NCBI RefSeq assembly: GCF_004193775.1
Contig: NC_041005.1
Span: 17,951,865-18,015,864 of the forward strand
Direction of reading: 5' to 3'
From: Glycine soja
Taxonomy: Eukaryota; Streptophyta; Magnoliopsida; Fabales; Fabaceae
Length of the DNA stretch: 64,000 bases
Shown: positions 43,603-55,084 of the stretch, piece after piece
How positions within the stretch are numbered: the stretch's first letter is position 1
Layout: each line of letters opens with the position of its first letter
Notes under the pieces: generated by a model
Told to the model about the DNA's origin: nothing
Database searches by the model: none
What the model saw: only the letters and a program-made list of their open reading frames with translations
Made by a program: the position numbers and the translations under genes

Positions 43603-45150
43603 ATGGCGGATGCGACTCGCTCTAAGGTGCCATCAGATCGTCTGGAAGATGCAATTGTGAAACTCACAACTTCTCAACTCGCCATGAATTCAAAAATTGA
43701 CGATCTTCTTCATCGCATGTCGCAACTAGAAGCGAACCAGCAACCACCGCAAACACTGCCGTCTTCGTCGGCAGGACAGACGCTGCCGTCGTACAGTCTA
43801 GTGCATCGTATGAAGCTCGACGTACCAAGATTCGACGGTTCTAATCCAACTGGTTGGACCTTCAAAATCACACAATTCTTCGAATTTCATTCTACTCCAG
43901 ATCAGGAACGTTTAACGATAGCTTCCTTTTACATGGAAGGACCAGTGCTTGCGTGGTTTCAATGGATGCATCGCAATGCGCAATTATCGTCATGGTCAGC
44001 CTTCCTCCACACTCTTCACTCGTGTTTTGCTACGACTACATATGAGGACCCTACAGGGTTGCTTTGCAAACTACAACAACGCTCGTCGGTAATGACGTAT
44101 CTGTCTGAGTTTGAATCACTGGCAAATCGGATAGTAGGCCTACCAGCGCCATTTGTATTGAGTTGTTTCATCTCCGGGTTGAGCCCATCTATTCGCAGGG
44201 AAGTGCAGGTATTACATTCGATCTCGTTAGCTCAGGCAGTTTCGTATGCACGACTACAGGAAGAAAAGCTCTTCGACGCTCACCGGCCTTCGTCGTATCG
44301 CACACCAGCACCTACGGCGGGAGCTACTACCACACGTTCTCCATCAACCAACACTACACCATCTCTGTTACCAACACCAGTACGGACATCGACATCGATT
44401 CCCTTTAAACGATTAACACCAGAAGAATTGGCCATTCGCCGGGAAAAGGGACTATGGTTCCACTGTGACGAGAAATTCTCTCGAGGTCACAAGTGTATGT
44501 CTTCCTTGGTTTTACTGGTCATGGAGGATGATGAATCCGCGATAGATGCAGATCAACTAAGGGCTCCTTCACCAACTCCAAAGTTGTTACCGGAATCTCC
44601 GCCAGCGCAACTGAGCTTGCATGCGTTATCCGGCCACCTGGCACCTAAAACATTACGCTTGAAAGGCTTTATCAATAATCATCCTATCAGTATTCTGATA
44701 GATAAGGGTAGTACACATAATTTCCTCCATAATCGTGTGGTATTAAACTTGGGGTTGGAACCAACAGAAACAACACTGCTTCGCATCACGATGGGGAACA
44801 ACAAGGAGATCCATTGCCATCAATTATGCACAGTCATTAAGGTCCACATTCAACAACACTCCTTCACCATTGACTTCCACGTATTACCTCTATGTGGGGC
44901 CGATGTGGTGCTAGGGGTGCAATGGCTTAAAACCCTTGGGCCGGTTTTAACGGACTATGGCGCGTTGACGATGAAGTTCATTGCTGGTGGCAAATTAATT
45001 GAGTTGCACAGAGATCGCGAGAAAGAAGTAGAGCAAGTGTCACCCTCTCAGTTACGTCGATTCGTACACACAAACCCTGCTAGTACTTTTTCCACATTCG
45101 TGTTGAACCAACATCAATCATACTCCTCAACCAGGTCATTCCTTACTTGA
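43603..45150 (+). pseudogene. Gypsy gag and protease region
   Basis: The frame opens MADATRSKVPSDR and holds a coiled-coil N-terminus. The retrotransposon gag core follows (KLDVPRFDGSNPTGWTFKI, MEGPVLAWFQWM, VMTYLSEFESLANR), then a Pro/Thr/Ser-rich linker. Next is a degenerate zinc knuckle (FHCDEKFSRGHKC), where the second cysteine is not in place. Protease starts near 44690. Its active site reads LIDKGSTHNF where the family has a D-S/T-G-type triad, so the serine is replaced by lysine. DVVLGVQWL near 44900 is the conserved protease flap end. The frame stops at 45148-45150; in the family it normally continues into reverse transcriptase. Confidence 0.9.
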
Positions 45151-46990
45151 AATCACTACCTTAATTGCCAAATACGCTTCCTTATTCCAACCTCTCGCGA
45201 ACCTTCCACCATCACGACCGATAGACCATACCATCAACCTCTTACCAAATTCAGCTCCGGTGAATGTCAGACCTTATAGGTATATTTTCAAAAGCAAGAA
45301 ATAGAAGACCAGGTAGCTGCCATGCTTGCGAAGGGCTTTATACAACCCAGTTCGAGCCCATTTTCTTCACCAGTTTTATTGGTGAAAAAGAAGGATGGAT
45401 CATGGTGATTATGTGTAGATTATAGGGCTCTCAATTCCATAACGGTGCATGATGGTTTCCCTATTCCCATGGTGGATGAATTGTTAGACGAACTTGGAGG
45501 TGCACAGTGGTTCTCTAAACTGGATTTGATGCAGGGATATCATCAGATATTGATGAACACAACTGATATCAGTAAGACGGCGTTTCGTATGCACCAAGGG
45601 CACTACAAGTTTCGGGTGATGCCCTTTGGGTTGTGCAATGCTCCATCTTCCTTTCAAGCTATGATGAACCAATTGTTGCAGCCATACTTAAGGAAATATA
45701 TCATTGTCTTTTTTGATGATATTCTAATATATAGCAGGACCATTCACGATCATCTTCTTCATTTGAAAACAGCTTTCAAGGTCCTGATGGCGGGCCAATT
45801 CTCTCTTAAGCTCTCCAAATGCACATTCACGCAACAACAATTAGAATATCTCGGGCATGTGGTCTCCGGTAACAAAGTCACGCCAGTGCCAAACAAAGTG
45901 CAGGCTATACAGTAGTGGCCAACACCTCGAACCACATGAGCTATGAAAGGTTTCCTCGGCCTTGCGGGATTCTACCGGCGATTCATTCGGGGATACGCAG
46001 CTTTGCCAGCACCGCTCACAAAACTTATGTGCCATGCGCAGTTTAGCTGGACCAACGAGGCTGGTGATGCATTCCAAAATCTCAAGAATGCACTCACGAC
46101 GACACCAGTTCTTGCGTTACCTGATTTCAGTGCTCCATTTGTGATCGAAATGGACGCGTTGGGTTCGAGTTTAGGGGCGGTATTAATGCAAGGAGGCCAT
46201 CCCCTTGCTTACTTCAGTAATCCATTTTGCCCTAAATCACTGAACTCTTCCACATACGTTTGTGAGTTGGCAGCAATCATGGCAGCCGTCAAGAATTGGC
46301 GCTAGTACTTGATGGGGCACCACTTCATAATACTAACTGATCATCGAAGCCTACGTGAACTCATTAACCAAGCTATCCAGATGCCAGAGCAACATCGATA
46401 TCTGGCTCGCTTGCTCGGATTCGATTACACAATCCAATATCGCACGGGGAGGTCCAACATGGTGGCTGATGCATTATCTCGGGCCATGGAAGGACAGTCT
46501 GAGTCTGCTTCTCTTTACCTCTTATCTATGCCGCGATTTGTCTTCCTTGATGATCTTCGTAAGGAACTAGCTTCTCTAGCGACATTCCTAGACCTTCGTG
46601 ATAGGATTCAAGCGAATCCTACAGCATACGCGGATTGCACAATGACAAAGGGGCTCATCTTCCACCAATCTCCTACAGGTGGCCATATGGGAATCCAGAA
46701 GACTTTGCATCGTCTGCAAGATAACTTCACATGGGCTTCGATCAAGGAAGATACCCGAAACTTTATCGCAAGCTGCGTGACATGTCAACACACCAAATAT
46801 GATAATCGGAGACCGGCAGGGCTGCTGTGCCCTCTTCCAGTTCCGATGCGACTGTGGGAGGATCTGTCAATGGACTTTATCACTGGTCTACCAGCTTATC
46901 GCGGTAATTCATGTACTTTCGTTGTGGTTGATCGCTTTTCTAAAGGGTTGCACTTAGGCATGCTGCTCACTCAACACATTATGCACACTA

Positions 46991-48103
46991 TGTTGGACAA
47001 GTGGCCTCAGATATCTTAAGAAGGGGGGGGTTGAATTAAGATATTACAACTTATTTCCCCAATTAAAAATTCTATTTCACTTTCTATTCAAGTTATAAAT
47101 TCCCTTAATAATGAATTTCTTAAATATTGATTCAAATAGAACAATTTGAATACGAATATAAAACAATAATAAATAAAGGAGTTTAAGGGAAGAGAAAATG
47201 CAAACTCAGATTTATACTGATTCGGCCCCACCCTTGTGCCTACGTCCAGTCCCCAAGCAACCCGCTTGAGAGTTCCACTATCTTGTAAATTCCTTTTACA
47301 AGTTCTAAACACACAAGGACAACCCTTCCTTTGTGTTTAGAATTCTTTCACAGCAAGAGACCCTCGATCTCTTAATCCCTTTTCAGAATGAAGAAGAAGA
47401 AAAGAAGAAATCTCTCTTGAAAGAGATAGATTGAACAATTTGAGCACTCAAATAATTCCTTATTGAATCACAAGTAATTTGGCCAAGGAATTTGTAAGAG
47501 GATAAAACAATTTTGCTTTATAAGAGGATAAGACCTTTTTGTTCTGAAAAACTCTTAGCAAATTCGTGTCTCAAGTCACATATATATAGGCCTTTGATAG
47601 CCATTCAAGAACCACATAAAAAGATGTGACTGTTGAGAATATTTTCTGAAAATCTGCTTTGGTAATCGATTACAGTATATGTGTAATCGATTACAAGCTT
47701 TAAAATTTGAATTAAAACGTTCAGAAACAGCTGGTAATCGATTACCATATATGTGTAATCGATTACACAGGGAAAATTTTGAATTCAAATTTTAATAGCT
47801 GTTGTAAATCAGTTTTGGCCACTGGTAATCGATTACATCCTCTGGTAATCGATTACATCCTCTGGTAATCGATTACTAGAGAGTAAATTTCTTGTAAAAG
47901 ACTTCTTAACTTAATTTTCTTGGCCAAACCTTTTGCTACTTCAATTGGAATTCCCTTCCTATTTAATGTACCCTTTCTAAGACTCTATAGACTGTCTTGA
48001 TCATCTATCTTGAATATCTTTAATTGCTTTGTCTTGAATAAAGCTTTGAGACGCATGTGATCTTTTGGCATCATCAAAATATCGGCTTGATCCTTTGTCT
48101 ACA
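46991..48103 (+). mobile_element. Solo LTR (1113 bp) inside gypsy integrase
   Basis: It starts TGTTGGACAAGTGGCC and ends CTTTGTCTACA, and is flanked by a perfect 5-bp duplication CACTA (46986-46990 and 48104-48108). Removing it joins the integrase frame without loss. There is no internal domain or second LTR. The first 570 bases match the truncated LTR at 6414. The second half carries seven copies of a 12-bp palindrome. Confidence 0.95.
47662..47876. repeat. Seven copies of palindrome GTAATCGATTAC
   Basis: Copies lie at 47662, 47683, 47734, 47755, 47825, 47845 and 47865. The first four form two pairs 21 bp apart, separated by a TATATGTG-type spacer. The last three form a 20-bp tandem with TCTG and ATCC spacers. 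Regular spacing of about two helical turns places the palindromes on one DNA face. Confidence 0.97.
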
Positions 48104-49042
48104 CACTATAGCCCTTCTGTTTATGGACATGGTGGGACGACTCCATGGCATGCCCAAGAGCATTGTTTCAGACCGGGACCCATTGTTTATCAGCAAATTT
48201 TAGAGAGAACTTTTCACGTTGAGTGGCACGAAGCTCCGCCTGAGTTTTGTCTACCATCCACAGTCCGACGGGCAAACAGAGATGGCAAATCTAATCATTG
48301 AATAATACTTACGGGCCTTCGTGTATGAGAAACCATCAACTTGGGGGCATTATCTGCTTTGGGCCGAGTGGTCCTACCACACATCGTGTCACTCCACCAC
48401 GGGCATGACCCCATTCGAGGTTACTTTTGGCCGGAAACCTCCCATCTTTCCTCAGTACATTTTCGGCACCTCTAACATCGAAGCAATTGATGAGACGCTC
48501 ACTCAACGAGAAGCTATTTTTGAAATACTACGCCGTAAACTGCTTAAGGCCCAGTCGCGTATGAAAGCCAGTGCTGATCGTCACCGCCGTGATCAAGAAT
48601 TCAAGGTGAGGGATTGGGTTCTGGTCAAACTTAAACCTTATAGACAAGTATTGGCAATGGCGGCCACTTATTCGAAGCTAGATAAGCGATACTACGACCC
48701 TTTTCAAATCATTGTGTGCGGTAAGGTCGCCTACAAACTACAGCTACCCGAACACTCACGCATCCATCCCGTTTTTCATGTTTCCCTTCTCAAGCCTTAT
48801 GTAGCATCTGCCACCGCTCTAGGCATCGTTGACCTTCCCCCACTAAATTTTGATAATCACCTTGTGGTCACACCTCTAGCCATTATGGCGTCGAAATTCA
48901 TTCCTTCCGAGGCAGGCCCTAAGCACATGGTACTGGTTCAGTGGCAGGGGCTTCCACCGGAAGAGACCTCATAGGAAGAATGGTCTACTTTCAAATGTCG
49001 TCATCTCCTTGAGGACAAGGTGTTGCTTGATGGGCATGAGAG

Positions 49043-49406
49043 TGTTACGGAGGGAATTGAGGGGTTGCAGTTAGCAAAGGAGGTGTAGGCAGAAATTGGA
49101 GCAAGGCCCGTCAGGAAGAAGACCACGCCAGCATATTTGGAGGATTATGAAAGAAGACATGCAGAATGGGGCGCATAGTCGTAGAAGGTAGGGTTGGTTA
49201 GCGCCACTAGAGTTAGGGAGTTAGGGCACATGGGGAATCTTTTCTGTTAAGCTTCTGTTAGTTTCAGTTAGAGTGCGTCCAGAAGCTTTTATTCGCTTAT
49301 AAATATCGTGTAATAAACAGTTAAGAGCATGAATAAGATACACTACACTCTTCTTCTTCTCTTTGCTTGCTGGAAGTTCCTTGGGCCTCGAATACCAAGT
49401 ATAACA
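49043..49406 (+). repeat. 3' LTR of the gypsy element
   Basis: 364 bp with the same ends as 43217-43580. The preceding GATGGGCATGAGAG is a weak purine-rich candidate for the polypurine tract. Confidence 0.95.
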
Positions 49407-49411
49407 TTTCT

Positions 49412-51320
49412 TGCTCTGTCTCATGCTTATTTATTCAATTATCTCTTGTAATATTAGCTATGTGCATCAGATGATAGAAAACTTATACAAAGTAACAAAT
49501 CGGTAGTTAGTTATTTATTAGAATATGTAGGATGGTACTTATGTTGGAAGTTTACAAGAGATAAGACCAAACAAGCATGGAGGAGTTCATTTATTTAAAA
49601 TCTGTTTTGCTACTAGGAGCAGAGTTGGATTGAAGTTCTGATTATATTAAGTAGGGAGTAGTATATTAATGTAATTTGCTGAACTAGAATAGACAAACAA
49701 AGGGTGCATCAGTTTGCTGCTGCTGTTTGGACTTGTAAGCCACCTGAAGTTTACAAAGGAAAGGGCATAATGTATGTTGATGAAATATCAAGAAAAAACA
49801 AAGAAAGAAGTCTAAGTAATCATATAATCTTAGGTGATTCCATGAAGTCTGGGACTTAGATGTACATTAGCTACACCTTGTCTGCTCATTGATTCACTCT
49901 AGGTCTCTCTAGCCTTCAAACAGTTTGAGTTTTGGAATCCTTGAACATAGCATTATGTTAATCATTTATGCTTTGAAATAACAATAATGTGTTGCTTCTG
50001 TATGATTGATATGTAACTTAAATAACATATATTACTAGATGTCTATAGAGGTGTGATCAATCCTTCAAATTTAATGTAGTCTTTGAAGGTTTTTGTGGGT
50101 AATTATCCTAACTTCCAATTTTTCTGTTTTAATGCCAAATTGACCTTTGATTTTTGCTTGCTTTTGCTTTTTTTGTTTGTGTTTTGAGTTTTATTTTCCT
50201 TGGTTGAAGAGACTTTTGGTCAGATTTATAACATATTGATTTTATAATCTTCAAGTATATAAATCCTTTTAGTTGTGATTTTTAATATCTTGCTTTATTT
50301 GTTTTTGTTGATAAAGAACAACATATTAAAAGAAGAGAGCTATGTTTTGTAGGCTGTGGCTTGTGGGTAATTTTGATGAATTGTATCTTGATTGTTGCCC
50401 TCTTATTTTAATTATGTTTATCTATAATGGGAACATTTGTTTCATCTTTTACTCAGTGTACTGTTATCACATAATCATCCTATACTCTTTTGCCATTCCT
50501 TTTAACCAAAAGTTAGGCATGTCTACACTTAAGAAATGCCGTAAACTTTTTTCAATGTCTTGAAGGAAGCCTCTGGAATGAATAACAAAAATTTATTTCA
50601 AGTGGAATGAAATTGTGTTAAATTGTGCTACCATTACCATTTTTTAATAATGAATTCTATTATGGTGTCTTACTAGTGTATGATGTTGCCCCTTCAACTT
50701 GAAATTGTCACTATATCTTGTTAGTGCACACTACTATTTGGAGTCATGGGTGTGTGTAGATTTGAACATTTATCAATTACCGATAATCTTAACAATTTTG
50801 AGAGAAACTTATAGTTACCTGGAAATTAGAATAGTTTTAGTTAGAAATTTAGAATATCTAGGTGCTTAAAGTTATACAAAAGTAGTAATTAGCTTAAATA
50901 GGAGGAAAGGGTAGAAAAGTGAGCATTTTGTTTTGCTTATATTTGAGAACTGAGCATCACTACATTAGCATTCACTGTATATTAATAAAACCATAATAAC
51001 ATCTACGACAGTGATGTATCAGTCCCCCTATTCCTTCTTTTCCTACTGGCAATGTTTCTGCATTGAGTTTTTCTGTTCATTTTCTTCCATTGTCATTCAA
51101 CTACTCAGTGAACCTATGTTGTAAACAGGGCTCACGGTGAAAATGATGTTAACATCATGAAGGAAAATAAATAAGTCAAAATACAAAACTTAAATTTTAT
51201 ACCGGCACTGCAGTTGATACAGATTATATTAACTTAAATAGTTGATTATTTACACTTCATTTATTTTATTAAAGATATTGTTACTCTTTTAATTTATTGT
51301 ATGATTTAAACTTCTATTAC
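49412..51320. other. Intergenic, no gene supported
   Basis: T-rich sequence with short chance frames, for example at 50342, which is rich in hydrophobic residues but has no family match I know. No repeat or RNA gene was recognised. Confidence 0.5.
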
Positions 51321-51660
51321 CTTATGTTTGGATGGGAAAATTAAACCAGGTAAAATATTTCAACTGGGATATTAAAATGTCTTTCTTAATGTAATCTATT
51401 TGGATAGGATATTTTAAAAGTAATTGATAATTGAAATGTTATCATTTTTGTGAAGCATTTTAACATACTAACGTGACAGAATTTTAAATTCTCAGAAAAA
51501 ATAATGGAATTAAAATTTCTCACTCAGTAGAAAACACGTACACTCTTCGTAGCTCTCTCTCTCTCTCAGCACACGTACACTCTCCATAGCTCTCTCTCCC
51601 TCTCAACACACCTTGGCGTCACGAGCTACCACCTCCATCGACAAGTAAGTTTTTCTTTCA
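51321..51660 (+). other. Possible PIF/Harbinger left end and transcribed leader
   Basis: TATGTTTGGATGGGAAAATT near 51324 resembles the ends of many plant Tourist/PIF-type elements. A pyrimidine-rich leader follows, with a tandem near-duplicate of CACGTACACTCT..TAGCTCTCTCTC (51534 and 51570). A donor-like CGACAA|GTAAGT lies at about 51644. It could be the promoter and first exon of the Harbinger relic at 57772 or of an unrelated transcript. No matching right end was proven. Confidence 0.3.
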
Positions 51661-54600
51661 ATTCATCACAATCTTTTCTTCCTCTCACTTATAGGTTTCT
51701 CTCTCTCTCACTCATCTCTATTTTTTTCTTTTCTCAAGTTTATGTTTCTTTGATTTTGATTTCATTTTTGTAGCTACAAGGTTCACTTGATTTTATTGAT
51801 TTATGTTTCGTTTTCTATTTCATTTATTTTGTTTCATTGATTTTGATATGTTGGTGGGTGTGGAATTGGATGTGTTTGGAGTTGAGATAGGTTGTGAGCA
51901 CCATATGTTTGTGAATATGCATCAAATAGAAATAGAGATATAATTGATAGATTGTGTTTAATTTAAATCACTTTGGTTTGCTTTCACGCGTGTTTAACTG
52001 TTTATCATTGTATTGTATGCTTATTTGAAATTCGTATTTCATTTCTATTGTTGTTTGAATATGAAATCCCAGGTGAGTTGTGTTACTTGTCTCTGTTTGG
52101 TACCTTTAGCTATGTCCTCTGCTATTTCTTATTGTATTGGAGCTTAAGCCAACATGTGGGTTGGTAAGCATTGCATACAAGTGCTTCTACATCTTTGTCC
52201 CGTGCTAATTGTATCTAAGCAATATTTACTTTCTCGAGATTTTTGTCCTTCTGACTTATGAATCAAATTTAAATCTCAATCAGATAGCTTTATTTAAGTG
52301 TATTGTATATTGTTTTTTTCTGGAAGGAATTGAAGTAGTGTACGAAATTTTTTTTTTGTTTCTTCTCTAATTGATTCAGGAAATGATTCTTGTATTATTG
52401 ATCATTCTCATTTATCTAGAAATGGGAAGGACAAAAGAAAAAGAATATTATGCTAAAACATTCATATGATTCTAATAGAAACCAAATAACACTAATTGAT
52501 TTCCCCATGCTTATTGTTACAAGTATCTAATCAACATATTTAAAGAGCTAGATCTATACACGCAATCTTTTTTATCACATGTATGATACAGACAAATTCT
52601 ATAGGGTTGAACACGATTTTGTTTGCAAGAACACAAGTTTTGGAACAAAGTTTTCCTCATAAGAATAGCCTGCAAACAACAGCACGCAAACAAATCTGTT
52701 TGAAATTTAGCAATAACATTTAGAGGTCTCAATATCTACATTTTGGGGTAGGACTTCAGCAGATTCAAAATTATCAAAGGGCAAACTCAATCTAAAGTTC
52801 TCAATAAAACATCATTTTTTTAGACAACAAGGCATTATTGAATCAGAGATAGTTGTTGCTCACATAAGAATTGATAAAAGATTGTATACTGTATAATATA
52901 GAAACATGAATTTCACTTGCATATTTTAATGGCAAGTATCTAAAGACAACTTGACAAATCATGCAACCTCGTGGAGGATCCTTCAATTTCACAATGCCCA
53001 CAGTCAATATTATGAGCTACTTCTTGGCTTATACTACTCCCTACAAGGGTACTAGTTCATGCTAAATCACAAGTCACAAGCTTACTAAGCTCGAAATTGC
53101 ACAAGCTTATCAATTTGGATTCATATTAATTTGGCTTATCAATTTGTACAAATTGTACAAGCTTTTCTAAATGCAGGAAACACATTGCAAGGATACTAGA
53201 ACACAAGCTTAAAACAAATATAAGGAAACTTAAATAAGATTTAAATAATCCAACGAACCTATGTTTTTTTTTTTTGCAGAAATATGATAGGTAGATAGAA
53301 TTCAGAGGAAAAAAAGAGATAGAGAAAGTGGCCACAAGTTAAGAAGTTAACAATACTTTTAATATAAACGAACATAATTACATTAATTTGTGGACTATTT
53401 TCTCAAATGGATTGATAAAAAGAAATAGACTAATGAAATTGCATTCTAGGTTTGCAATTTAGCCTTTAGTTTGTAGAGTTCTAGTGTTGTAGTCTTGCTG
53501 CTATTGATTGATTGGTTGTGGCTCTCCTGAACACTTGTTCCAGCACTGGTTAAAGTTTTATTAATCAGCCTCGGGTACAATGTAACAGATAACACAAATA
53601 AATGATTGACATGCATAATATATTGAGGCTAGCATCTCTATTGTCTATTTATTGTGATAATACAATTATACTATGACACTTGTACCTTTACTGACGGTGA
53701 TATTACACTATAAGAGGCAACAACTTCCCCGACTAACTTAATCTTTTTCTTAATTTTTTAACAAATGTTTTAGGTTTTACTTTGTGGTGGTTTGTGTTTC
53801 TTAAGTCTTAACTGTGCCTCATGATGCAGCTTAAAACAAATATTTTTTCATTAATAGCTTCTCAATTTTTTTTTAATAGTTATCAAATAAGTGATTAACA
53901 TTTTATTCTTAACTGGTAACTACTATGCTAGGGAATGAATGTGGAGGGTTCTGAGTACTCAAGTAATTGCCTAGATACTAACATAGCAACATGCCTTCTT
54001 CCCTTTTATGCAGATTATATTTTGACTTCAGTTCAACCTACGTTAGAACAAGGTTAAAGAAACTTTTTCTTTCTCATGATATAGAATCTATGATTTAGAA
54101 CAAAAGTTTGGTCGAATTTATGATAAGTCTAAATTATTATTATCATCGAGTTTGGTCAAAGTCCCATGTGGTGCTGCTACTGCTCTATATTTGGCAAAGG
54201 CCATGGACATTGTGAGATAAATTCTATGAATGAGGTTTCTGCCCATTCTTAGTTTAACCTGTTAGTTTCAATCTAGCAGAAGAAACCATGTTTTGGCTAG
54301 TTTTTTTGGCTGCAGAAAACTCTATTTTAAGAGTGAAATCATAGGATCAATAAGGCAATAAGGCATTAGTTCCAAAATCAGAAGTGCCTCATCATGAATG
54401 CCAATGAATCTAAATTACTCTTTGAGCTTTTTCTGCAAAAAATACAAATGTGGAGAAACTCACGCATAGTCTCATACGATTAGGCATTGTAATAACAGTA
54501 TCTCAAAACTAGTAGTACTCTCTCTCTCTCTCTCTCTTTTGTTTTAGTTTTAGTTTTTCATTGTAATTGTCCACTGGCTTCTAATTAAAGTTGCAGATAA

Positions 54601-55079
54601 AATAAAATTGTTGGTGATTAATTGCTAATGATTATATGTATTGTAGTTTAGTTAGTATTTATTTTACAATTTTGTTAGTCAAGCTTGTTCAATTATCTGA
54701 TGATATGGTTAAATCTATTCTATTTCTATGGTGAGAGCTTGATAGGATCACAAGATAAGCAAGAATTAACAAAAACTTGGGTTTGTGTCTTTGGAGTTGA
54801 AAACCTACTCATTTGTAGCCTTTCCAAGCCCATCCAAAGTAAGCCCAAAAGTGATTTAGTCTCCAAAAGTATCAATTTAATTTCTGAAAAATGTTTGTAA
54901 TCCAAATTATTCATTAAGTTTATGCAGTAGTTATTCTATTTGTTATGAGGTTTCTTTTATAATTGTGTCCAGTCTCCAAAAGTATGTGACATACTTATTC
55001 ACATGCAATGCTGGTATTGGATGTGTATTTTGAAAGATATTTGTTTTAAATCTCAAAATAGTATTTGCACAAATTATCT
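51661..55079. other. Intergenic or intronic, no gene supported
   Basis: There is no credible coding frame. A CT microsatellite lies at about 54512-54537 and T-rich stretches are common. The sequence may be an interior part of the Harbinger element if its left end is near 51324. Confidence 0.45.
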
Positions 55080-55084
55080 AATAT

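Larger units (their letters stand above)
45151..49010 (+). pseudogene. Gypsy pol: reverse transcriptase, RNase H, integrase, chromo-like end
   Basis: Reverse transcriptase covers about 45290-45930 with [46 protein letters not shown] and the active site FFDDILIYS. RNase H follows (FLGLAGFYRRFIRGYA, ALPDFSAPFVIEMDA, ILTDHRSLREL, MVADALSR). Integrase starts near 46680 (TGGHMG, CVTCQH, WEDLSMDFITGLP). It is interrupted at 46991-48103 by a solo LTR and resumes with SDRDPLFIS, GMTPFEVTFGRKPP and HPVFHVSLLKPY. A chromo-like segment (VLVQWQGLPPEE) ends it near 49010. Stops at 45406-45408, 45913-45915, 46303-46305 and 48972-48974 fit C-to-T or G-to-A changes. A short deletion between the RNase H linker and the integrase zinc finger (near 46665) also seems present. 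Confidence 0.92.
43217..49406 (+). mobile_element. Ty3/gypsy retrotransposon with both LTRs
   Basis: The 364-bp LTRs at 43217-43580 and 49043-49406 start TGTTACGGAGGG and end AAGTATAACA. I count about 16 differences between them (about 4.4%), so it is older than the copia element at 24052. Flanks are GTTCT (43212-43216) and TTTCT (49407-49411), a target duplication with one mismatch. The domain order gag, protease, reverse transcriptase, RNase H, integrase and the C-terminal chromo-like segment mark a gypsy chromovirus-type element. A solo LTR lies in its integrase. Many stops make it inactive. Confidence 0.95.

Noticed and set aside
47662..47876. CRISPR-like or integron-like array of palindromes
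   Set aside because: Repeats are 12 bp, spacers are not unique, and they lie inside a plant LTR.
50342..50563. 73-codon hydrophobic frame as a small membrane protein
   Set aside because: T-rich sequence makes Phe/Leu/Ile-rich frames by chance; no upstream promoter or homologue recognised.
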